From assembly GCA_945965245.1 (NCBI GenBank), contig CAMFNC010000062.1, positions 1-15,679 on the forward strand: a stretch of 15,679 bases of DNA, read 5' to 3'. Source of the stretch: an uncultured Porphyromonas sp. (GTDB lineage Bacteria; Bacteroidota; Bacteroidia; Bacteroidales; Porphyromonadaceae). Numbering within the stretch: position 1 is the stretch's first letter; the number at the start of each line of letters is the position of its first letter. Below the pieces are notes generated by a model. It ran no database searches and had not been told where the DNA came from. It saw only the letters and a program-made list of their open reading frames with translations. Both the position numbers and the translations under genes were made by a program. Positions 1 through 6,237 of this stretch are shown one piece after another.

Positions 1-247
1 CTATCACCATCATCGACGACAGCAGGGCCGCAAGCGGCAGGGCGAGAGGTGCGATGGTGAAGGTTCCCCACATAAGAAACTCCAGTATCACGCCCAGGCT
101 CAGACCCTTTCCGACCAGCTCGTCGATGTAGCGCCAGAGGAATTGCAGCAGCACAATGAACCAGCAGATAAAAAAAGTCATTAGCAGCAGAGGTATGAAC
201 TTCTGCCACATATAGATATCCAATCGCTTGATGCCTTTGATTTTCAT
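1..247 (-). CDS. LptF/LptG (YjgP/YjgQ) family LPS export permease, N-terminal part only
   Basis: The reverse strand reads in from an ATG at 247 and stays open to the left edge, giving the first 82 residues of a longer protein (about 350-400 residues is usual for the family). The N-terminus has the family hallmark: a short basic stretch containing KRLDIYMWQKF, a hydrophobic segment at about residues 18-37, the motif FLWRYIDELVGKG at about 36-48, and a second hydrophobic segment containing PLALPLAALLSSMM. LptF and LptG are the inner-membrane permeases of the LptBFGC transporter that extracts lipopolysaccharide and passes it to the periplasmic bridge. Bacteroidetes members often carry only the generic YjgP/YjgQ label, and F cannot be told from G here. 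An in-frame GTG at 262 is a possible earlier start. ATG at 247 is preferred because the family N-terminus begins there. The gene diverges from the lipoprotein gene at 635. The family call is strong; the exact paralogue is open. Confidence 0.85.
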   Translation of the reverse strand, partial: MKIKGIKRLDIYMWQKFIPLLLMTFFICWFIVLLQFLWRYIDELVGKGLSLGVILEFLMWGTFTIAPLALPLAALLSSMMVI

Positions 248-634
248 CAGTTGTTTTTTCACTCCCGAAGGATGTTCTTGGGGAGATTGATTGCCTATTA
301 AAAATGGAATCCAAAGTTAGCTATTTTCTTACGGATTATTGCTGTCGGTAGCAGCCAAGTCTGGCAAAGCAAAAATGGTACCTGAAAAAATGCGTACAAG
401 CTGCTAGGAAAATATCTTCCACCGAAGCCGCATATATCAGCAGACTTCTCCTCCGTGATGGAGGTTGTGTCTTAAAAAGTCCAAAATGTCCAAGTTTGTC
501 TTTTTTTTCTTTTTGATAAAAAATTTTTACTTTTTAAGAAGTCGTTGCATCGGTTTGTGATTACATTTATCAACAAAATCTTGTCCTACTATTATAATTA
601 ATTAAAGTCTAATCATAAATACCCAATCATCATT
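248..634. other. Divergent intergenic region between the permease and lipoprotein genes
   Basis: This is 387 bases with no supportable gene. It contains the leftward -7 box at 312-319, a small CCTCC/GGAGG hairpin at 450-464, two GTCCAA hexamers 9 bases apart (479-484 and 488-493), and a strongly A/T-rich T- and A-tract stretch at about 500-540. For the rightward gene the nearest -7 candidates each miss one base: CAAGTTTG at 491-498 and TACATTTA at 562-569. Neither has a convincing -33 element, so I do not call a rightward promoter. No tRNA or riboswitch fold is evident. Confidence 0.6.
312..319 (-). promoter_or_regulatory. Bacteroidetes-type -7 box for the leftward permease gene
   Basis: On the reverse strand this reads TAACTTTG, a perfect match to the Bacteroidetes sigma-ABfr -7 consensus TAnnTTTG, 65 bases upstream of the ATG at 247. 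I see no good TTTG -33 element at the usual spacing (the region there reads AGCAATAATCC), so the call rests on the -7 box and its position alone. Confidence 0.4.
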
Positions 635-3600
635 ATGAAACGAGTAAAAACGATTTTCCTCTATGGTATCATTATATTGATAGCCATAATGTTCTTCGGC
701 TGTAAGCCCGATAGAGCAGATAAACCGGAACCTAAGGAGCCTGGTTTGAAAAAACAGATTGAAGCTGTTATTCCGGATGTTTTGTTGAATAGAGCAAAGA
801 GCATGGGGATGCTCATTCATGAAGGAGCTAATCCTCCCAAGGTAGAAGGTCGTTACTTAGTCGATAACCTGAGCTTAATCAAATCATCACTCAAGGACTT
901 TTCACCCACCGGTATGCAATTGGAGGAAGAGGTTCTAACGCTTACCGCGCAGAATGCCCAAAATCATACTGTTCAGTTGAAAAGAGAGAAATCGAATTCT
1001 GAGGTAACCGAACAGCTGATGGTTATATCCGGAGCAGACGATTGCTTTACGCTTTACGCACAGTTTCGCATTACCCTTTCGGATAAGAGCACTCATCAGG
1101 CTGCTGCGCTTTATTCCGGACGCATCGGAGAGCTTGGCATACAGGATTTTTACTATGCTTTCTTTTTGATGGACAATGCCCAAGGAGCCATATTTCAAGA
1201 AAAAGACGGTGTGGCGGCTCATTTCGATGGTCAGTTGGAAGCAAAGAGATTGGGAACTATTGTCTTACCCGATGGCTGTAAGTTAGATACAGACAAGTAT
1301 CAGATGGTGGGTGGCATGGGTACCTCTCCAATTTCTTCGGATGGCAGCTTCAGTCTGCCCATGGATACGAATTTGCAGCAGGCGATCTATATGGCGGATA
1401 AAAACAAAAAAGTTCGAATGTTGGCTTATGTGAATGCCGGTACGGAGAGTTTCAAACTCGATGCCGAGAGCAGTGCCATGGGATTGTTTATGATGATGAG
1501 CGGAGCCCGCAGTGAACTGAACAAAGAGCAGTGGGTAAAATTGGAACAGCAGCTTCGAAATATGCCCGAGTTCAAAAACGTGGTGAAGGAGGTGGAGCAG
1601 TTGATAAAATCAGACAAAGACCTTCTTTCTGCGGAAAATGTCCAACTGATGAAACTCTACGGCAAACTGTTCGATGCCCTTGCCAAGCCCAAATCCTCGA
1701 TGGCTGGTGCATCTCTTGTTCCATCTCCGTTGCGCACAGCGCTTCCGTCGGATTTATATGGCGCCATGAGAGGAACGAAAGACGAATCGCATAAGCCGCT
1801 GGTTGTTTCCTATGAAAACGATTATTTGGTCATCAACAACAACGGATTTGCCCCTGCCTATTTGATTACAATCGAGGAAGAGGACGAAAAGGGCAATCGC
1901 AAGGAGGTGCTGAAAGAGGCATTGAGTGCTTCTCGAACCACCAATCTGAGTATTGGTGCCATTTTTACTTGGACATGGGGAGTGAATCAGCCACCCGCCG
2001 AAAGTGTGAAACTGAAGATAAAACCCAATACCAATTATTATATATCGGCCAATTCGGGCATCAGTGAAATGAATAGATGCTCCGTATTGAATGCGCTGAA
2101 TTTAGTGGGCTATGTGGTGGATTTCGTGGGGCTTCCGGTCGGAAAGAAATGCGTTCAGGCTTTGGCCGAACAGAGCTACAGTACCTTGAAGACTACTTAC
2201 GATGCTTTCCATGCCTCCGGACCACGTGATGCCGCGGGTTTGTTCGTGGATCGCACGTTGGCACTCGTGGCCAATGGCACCGTGGTGGAGTGTATCACGG
2301 GTAAGGAACTTTCGGAACTGAGTTCGAAGGCCGCCAAGTTTCTCATCAAATCTTTGGATGTGCTGGGAAAAGGAGATGCAGCGGCATCGCTGACTGGACA
2401 TGTGATCGGATTGTGCAAGTGCGATATGCAGATAGATCTGTGTTGCTCCACGGATGGCAAAGCCCTGAACTCCTGCGGCTCGCCGTATGTATATCTGACT
2501 ACACCGCTGTCAGCCGGCAGTAAAGTGGAGTTTACCTGTCGGCTCATGGATGCGAAAAAGCCCGGCTGGATAGACCTGAATGGCAATGAGAAGAAAGATG
2601 CGGATGAGGAAATCAAAGACGGTGTAAACCGCATCACACTGCGGCGTGCGGATATGAAGCTCTTCGGTGACTTCCTGACGTTGGATTTCGAAAAATTCGA
2701 GCTGTCGCTTCTGCGGCTCAATCCGAACAGTGTCGTGGATGGAGTCTTCCCCGGAAAGATCAAAGAGTTCGATGCCGCAGGCAACCGCAGGCTGGGGTAT
2801 TTCAGCAATATAAAAGGTTTGACCAAAATCGACGTGCGCGACTGCCGTGGACTCAAGGAAATGACCTGCAAGGGCAAGATACCCGAACTGGATCTGACGG
2901 GATGTCGCTCGCTGACCAGGCTGACCTGCGATGGCAATGAAACAGCCAAACTCGTTATCAAGGATTTGGAAGCACTTCGCGAAGTGAACTGCTCGTTCAA
3001 CCGACTGACCGGCGTGGTGCTCGGCAATAATAAATCATTGGTTAAACTTAACTGCACCATGAATCAGCTGAAAGAAAAAGCCATAACCGATATTGTTAAG
3101 GGTTTGCCTCTGCGAAAACAGGAGGATAAGGCATTGGCGTTATTTGATAAAAATCCGGCACGACCCTCCGGCGATGCCATAGCCATGGCAGAAAAGAAGA
3201 ATTGGGAGCTGACACCGGGCAAGCAGAAACCCAATCTGCCGACGGAGCCCGGCATAACACTGGTGTATAATCAATCCCATGTCAGTATACGTGCAAAGCC
3301 GACACATCCCGATAAGCCGGGCTGGGTGGATGCCAATAACAACGGCATTAAAGATCCCAATGAAATCTTTGACAAGAATAACGTAAACAAGATTAACGCA
3401 TTAAATTTCGATATAATAGACGGAAAAACGCCGGAGGGATTCTCTGTGAAATTATACGGAGAGTTTGAATTCGTGGATGCGTCTAATCCCTATTTATTAT
3501 CTGTCAGCATAGACAAAGAGTTTAAAGCCCAGAGATTTGATATTATCGCAAGCAGAGCATTGGTCAAGGTGAACGCTCAGAGGTGTATGCAAATAGAAAA

Positions 3601-4045
3601 ATGGGAAATAACTCAAAATAGCAAATTAACGGAATTGGATCTGACCGGATGCGGAATGACCCAGTTTTATGCATTCACAAATAGTAAGATGTCTAAGTTG
3701 ATATTAAAAGATTGCATCAAATTGAACTATGCAAGAGTGGAAAGTTGTGCTATAAAAACCATAGATGTGACCGGATGTGGGAATTTATGGCAGTTACGTC
3801 TTAGGAAAAACCAAATCAGCCGGATGGACGTTTCCTCCTGCTCAAGTCTATCAGAGTTGTTATTATCCGATAATGCTTTCGACAAAAAAGGATTGACCGA
3901 GCTGTTCGATTCTTTGCCGGATCATACTCAGCATGATGGTTCAGGATTTTGTTATGTCCGAGATTGTCCGGGATCAAAGGACGTGACCGAGGACGAGGAA
4001 GAGGCGTTATGGAAGAGTAAACGCTGGCGCATTTTCTATAAATAA
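635..4045 (+). CDS. Large leucine-rich-repeat surface lipoprotein with duplicated C-terminal module
   Basis: This is an 1136-residue exported lipoprotein. Residues 1-22 form a signal peptide (basic MKRVK, then a hydrophobic core) ending in a lipobox-like MFFG before Cys23. The mature N-terminus is rich in K, D, E and P, so outer-membrane anchoring is likely. Residues of about 30-630 are a region I do not recognise; it includes a stretch near 205-275 with an SSDGSFSLP motif. Two similar modules follow. Each starts with a Pro-Gly-Trp and an Asp/Asn-rich loop (from W645, DLNGNEKKD; from W897, DANNNGIKD), 252 residues apart. The loop resembles EF-hand/dockerin-like calcium-binding loops. It is followed by leucine-rich repeats with TELDLTGC- and LDVxxC-like strands, then a cap ending in a K-x-W segment (near 860 and 1129). 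Modules of this type occur in Porphyromonas surface proteins involved in adhesion. No T9SS-type C-terminal domain is seen. It is followed by its own terminator. Exported LRR lipoprotein is well supported; an adhesion role is inference. Confidence 0.85.
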   Translation: MKRVKTIFLYGIIILIAIMFFGCKPDRADKPEPKEPGLKKQIEAVIPDVLLNRAKSMGMLIHEGANPPKVEGRYLVDNLSLIKSSLKDFSPTGMQLEEEVLTLTAQNAQNHTVQLKREKSNSEVTEQLMVISGADDCFTLYAQFRITLSDKSTHQAAALYSGRIGELGIQDFYYAFFLMDNAQGAIFQEKDGVAAHFDGQLEAKRLGTIVLPDGCKLDTDKYQMVGGMGTSPISSDGSFSLPMDTNLQQAIYMADKNKKVRMLAYVNAGTESFKLDAESSAMGLFMMMSGARSELNKEQWVKLEQQLRNMPEFKNVVKEVEQLIKSDKDLLSAENVQLMKLYGKLFDALAKPKSSMAGASLVPSPLRTALPSDLYGAMRGTKDESHKPLVVSYENDYLVINNNGFAPAYLITIEEEDEKGNRKEVLKEALSASRTTNLSIGAIFTWTWGVNQPPAESVKLKIKPNTNYYISANSGISEMNRCSVLNALNLVGYVVDFVGLPVGKKCVQALAEQSYSTLKTTYDAFHASGPRDAAGLFVDRTLALVANGTVVECITGKELSELSSKAAKFLIKSLDVLGKGDAAASLTGHVIGLCKCDMQIDLCCSTDGKALNSCGSPYVYLTTPLSAGSKVEFTCRLMDAKKPGWIDLNGNEKKDADEEIKDGVNRITLRRADMKLFGDFLTLDFEKFELSLLRLNPNSVVDGVFPGKIKEFDAAGNRRLGYFSNIKGLTKIDVRDCRGLKEMTCKGKIPELDLTGCRSLTRLTCDGNETAKLVIKDLEALREVNCSFNRLTGVVLGNNKSLVKLNCTMNQLKEKAITDIVKGLPLRKQEDKALALFDKNPARPSGDAIAMAEKKNWELTPGKQKPNLPTEPGITLVYNQSHVSIRAKPTHPDKPGWVDANNNGIKDPNEIFDKNNVNKINALNFDIIDGKTPEGFSVKLYGEFEFVDASNPYLLSVSIDKEFKAQRFDIIASRALVKVNAQRCMQIEKWEITQNSKLTELDLTGCGMTQFYAFTNSKMSKLILKDCIKLNYARVESCAIKTIDVTGCGNLWQLRLRKNQISRMDVSSCSSLSELLLSDNAFDKKGLTELFDSLPDHTQHDGSGFCYVRDCPGSKDVTEDEEEALWKSKRWRIFYK

Positions 4046-4064
4046 AAACAGTTCGTCTAAACTT

Positions 4065-4107
4065 AAAAAGTCAGTTGAAATCATTTTCGAGATCGGCTGA
4101 CTTTTTT
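4065..4107 (+). terminator. Rho-independent terminator after the LRR lipoprotein gene
   Basis: A perfect 10-bp stem pairs AAAAAGTCAG (4065-4074) with CTGACTTTTT (4097-4106) around a 22-base loop, with six consecutive T at 4102-4107. It lies 20 bases after the TAA of the lipoprotein gene. The A-tract opposite the T-tract means it could also work on the reverse strand, although no leftward gene ends here. Confidence 0.8.
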
Positions 4108-4183
4108 GTTTGCAATAGGAGGACAAATGAAAAGCGAATACCTGAAGCCGAAATCCGATTTCAATCCATGCTGTTTCGATTTT

Positions 4184-4329
4184 CGTCTGAATAGGTCTTG
4201 TGCGGTTTCTGTGTATGGAGACTGTGGTTTCTGTGTATGGAAACGCAAGTCTCAATACGTTGAGAACGCAGTCTCACATCTATGAGACGGATGAAAGCTG
4301 CTTACCGCCTCCGAAAACTTCTTCAGACG
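4184..4329. repeat. 8-bp inverted repeat flanking the hairpin array
   Basis: CGTCTGAA at 4184-4191 is the exact reverse complement of TTCAGACG at 4322-4329. The pair brackets the hairpin array. An 8-bp pair within about 150 bases could arise by chance, so its relation to the array is only suggestive. Confidence 0.3.
4205..4288. repeat. Array of four short hairpins in exact 22-base register
   Basis: Four imperfect palindromes of 18-19 bases start at 4205, 4227, 4249 and 4271, exactly 22 bases apart, separated by spacers of 3-4 bases. The arms are: unit 1, GTTTC (4205-4209) with GAGAC (4218-4222), one T:G wobble; unit 2, GTTTC (4227-4231) with GAAAC (4240-4244); unit 3, GTCTC with GAGA(A)C, whose perfect core is CTCAA (4251-4255) with TTGAG (4260-4264); unit 4, GTCTCA (4271-4276) with TGAGAC (4283-4288). 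Units 1 and 2 share the same 16 bases, GGTTTCTGTGTATGGA. Units 2 and 4 differ in arm sequence yet both pair perfectly, which is a compensatory change. This is not a CRISPR: there are no conserved long repeats or spacers of 25-40 bases. Confidence 0.75.
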
Positions 4330-4496
4330 GCATTTGTTGCTATCTTTTGACAAGAGACAGTACTAATAATAGAGACGGTTTGACACCGTGGATGATATGC
4401 TTTTATGACTAATAATGGTGTTGATTCGGTAGGTATATTTGTGCGTGTGTGTTACCACCCTTGTCTCGCTCTGCCGTTTTTGCTTTTGAAATCGGT

Positions 4497-4526
4497 TTTC
4501 AGGCCGCAGTAATTTTAGTATATTTG
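4497..4526 (+). promoter_or_regulatory. Bacteroidetes-type promoter for the phosphatase-fold protein and perhaps secA
   Basis: TATATTTG at 4519-4526 is a perfect match to TAnnTTTG. A TTTC at 4497-4500 lies 18 bases upstream, near the expected -33 position, and differs from TTTG at one base. Transcription would start near 4533-4537, leaving a leader of roughly 50 bases before the ATG at 4588. I see no separate promoter in the 45 bases before secA, so this one may serve both genes. Confidence 0.5.
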
Positions 4527-4587
4527 CAATTGTATAAAGCCGTGTGGGAGCACTGCTCTGCGATCACGGTTTCTTAATTACCAATTA

Positions 4588-6192
4588 ATGTCCAATAGAG
4601 AACAACGATATATTAAATGGTATTTGATTGCTTCGGTCTTGGCTCTTCTGCCTCTGACCGTGGGTGCACAAAATCCGGATATCCCCAAACTGATGGTTTG
4701 CATCACGGCAGACCAGTGGGATGCCGGTGTGCTGGAGCAAATCAAACCTTATCTGGGCAATGATGGATTTCGGCGGTTACAAAGCCGGGGCACCACAATT
4801 CAGAAAGTCCTCTTTCCTTTTGCCCCAATCAATGGCACTTCAGCCTCCACCACGCTCTCTACCGGTGCGCTGCCAGTGGTGCACGGCGTGTCGGATGAAA
4901 GTGTGTTCGTTTCATCGGACGGCTTGTTTCATCCCATATTGGAAGACCGAACGCAGAGTGGCGAATATACCCGCCTGACGGTTTCCCCGGTCAAACTCTT
5001 TGCCGGTACCATTGCCGACGAACTGAAGTCTGCCACGGGCGGCAAAGCCATTGTTTATAGCGTTGCACCGGATGCTGCCATGGCCATTGCAGCAGTGGGA
5101 GGCTGTGCCACGGGGGCATATTGGATAGACAATCAAGTGGGCAGTTGGGCTTCCACGCGTTATTATGGTGCGATGCCGGATTTTCTGAACCGATACAATC
5201 GGTCTGAGAATAATCTGAGCAAAAATCTGACGCAAAGGAAGTGGATACCACAGAAGAATTATTCGGGATTGCCATACAAAGCCTCCCAAAGTTTCCGCCA
5301 CTATTTTAAGGCTACTCGCTATGCAGATTTCAAGAAGTCTGCATTGGTAAATGAAGAAGTCACCCGATTGGCTCGTCTATTGATAGAGCAAGGGGGATAT
5401 GCACAATCACAATCTCCCGGATGGCTTTCGCTGGCTTATTATTGTGGTCCGCATACATCGGAAGGTGATGGAGCGATGCTTACACCGGAATTGGTGGATA
5501 CTTATGTCCGATTGGATAGCCAGTTGGCAGAACTTTTTGCCGTATTGGATAGAACCATCGGAAACAATAAATATGTGGTTTCCTTTAGCGGAACAGGCTA
5601 TGCCTTACACCCTCGCAGAGTGAAACAGAACATCAAAACATTCAGCCCGCAGAAGTGCAAAACACTCCTTAATCTATTCCTCAAAGCGGTCTATGGTGGC
5701 AATGAATGGGTCAAAGCCATTACACCCGGAGGAATCTATCTGAATGACCAATACATATCCAAAAGCAAGCTCAATCCGGCAGATGTGCAGGCCAAAGCGG
5801 CGGAATTGGTAGAAGAGATGGAGGGTGTGAGTCGTGTGGTTACCTCCGAGACCTTGCGTAGCGGTTTGGCATTAAACCCGGAATGTGAATATTTGCGCTG
5901 CGCCACACATCGCGAAAGCAGACCCGATTTGCTGATGATGCTTCATCCCGATTGGCAATATGCCGCAGGAGAATTGATGCTGCCACCGGAGAGTATGCAG
6001 ACCACGTGGCAGACCGAATGGCATTACGTGCCACTTAATACGCCGCTCTATATCATGGGGGGGGATATGCCTCGGGGAGAGCGAATTACGACCCCGGTGC
6101 GTGTGACGCAGATTGCTCCCACACTTTGCGGTATTCTGAAAATCAGACCTCCCAACGGATGTGTCGATTCAGCCATTGAGTTAAAAAAGTAG
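4588..6192 (+). CDS. Exported PafA-like alkaline-phosphatase-superfamily protein, probably catalytically inactive
   Basis: The product has 534 residues. A signal peptide is clear: basic residues to K10, a hydrophobic stretch from W11, and likely cleavage after the VGA ending at A27, so it is periplasmic or surface-exposed. The fold is recognisable from PKLMVCITADQWD (34-45), the STGALPVVHG segment (91-100), GAYWIDNQVGSWASTRYYG (176-194), VRLDSQLAELFAVLD (307-321), and the C-terminal stretch with a VTQIAPTLCGIL core ending in PPNGC. These match PafA-type phosphatases/phosphodiesterases (about 530-550 residues), so the length is normal and there is no frameshift. Against characterised PafA the active site is degraded. 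The first metal Asp is kept (D42), but the Thr nucleophile position reads Asn-Gly-Thr, out of register (82-84). The Lys-Asp-Arg phosphate-binding motif reads Pro-Asp-Ala (161-163). The Asp/His ligand pair of the T-D-Y-x-G-H motif is lost near 283-289. The A-D-H-G motif reads G-T-G-Y (335-338). The late T-H-V-P His is replaced by Asn. It lies 45 bases before secA and probably shares its transcript. Fold is confident; loss of catalysis is inferred from a by-eye alignment. Confidence 0.8.
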   Translation: MSNREQRYIKWYLIASVLALLPLTVGAQNPDIPKLMVCITADQWDAGVLEQIKPYLGNDGFRRLQSRGTTIQKVLFPFAPINGTSASTTLSTGALPVVHGVSDESVFVSSDGLFHPILEDRTQSGEYTRLTVSPVKLFAGTIADELKSATGGKAIVYSVAPDAAMAIAAVGGCATGAYWIDNQVGSWASTRYYGAMPDFLNRYNRSENNLSKNLTQRKWIPQKNYSGLPYKASQSFRHYFKATRYADFKKSALVNEEVTRLARLLIEQGGYAQSQSPGWLSLAYYCGPHTSEGDGAMLTPELVDTYVRLDSQLAELFAVLDRTIGNNKYVVSFSGTGYALHPRRVKQNIKTFSPQKCKTLLNLFLKAVYGGNEWVKAITPGGIYLNDQYISKSKLNPADVQAKAAELVEEMEGVSRVVTSETLRSGLALNPECEYLRCATHRESRPDLLMMLHPDWQYAAGELMLPPESMQTTWQTEWHYVPLNTPLYIMGGDMPRGERITTPVRVTQIAPTLCGILKIRPPNGCVDSAIELKK

Positions 6193-6237
6193 TGTAAAGA
6201 CCACATAAAAATCAGAATAATAAGACATCTATATAAT

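Larger units (their letters stand above)
4108..4587. other. Intergenic region with hairpin array and promoter, no gene
   Basis: I find no credible gene here. Contents in order: a small GAAAT-CCG-ATTTC hairpin (4150-4162); an array of four hairpins in 22-base register (4205-4288) flanked by the inverted octamers CGTCTGAA (4184-4191) and TTCAGACG (4322-4329); a first TATATTTG box (4434-4441) lacking a well-placed -33 element; and a second TATATTTG box (4519-4526), which is the better promoter candidate for the next gene. A 70-codon open frame from 4200 runs straight through the hairpin array and is not a credible gene. Confidence 0.6.

Noticed and set aside
450..464. CCTCC/GGAGG hairpin as a terminator or Shine-Dalgarno element
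   Set aside because: The stem is only 5 bp, no T-tract follows directly, and no start codon lies at a useful distance.
602..820. 72-codon reverse-strand open frame over the start of the lipoprotein gene
   Set aside because: It overlaps the signal-peptide coding region of a well-supported gene and shows no recognisable feature.
2197..3060. 287-codon reverse-strand open frame inside the LRR lipoprotein gene
   Set aside because: It is Ser/Arg/Leu-rich, as expected from the complement of a codon-biased gene, and lies fully within an intact coding sequence whose product is recognisable.
4205..4288. Possible mini-CRISPR
   Set aside because: The 22-base period, 3-4-base spacers, self-complementary units and absence of cas genes do not fit a CRISPR array.
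4347..4375. TTGACA (4347-4352) as a sigma-70-type -35 element
   Set aside because: There is no TATAAT-like hexamer at 16-18 bases, and the window otherwise shows Bacteroidetes-type TAnnTTTG boxes.
4200..4412. 70-codon rightward open frame in the intergenic region
   Set aside because: It runs through the hairpin array, so its sequence is dictated by palindromes. It has no recognisable domain, no promoter and no signal peptide.
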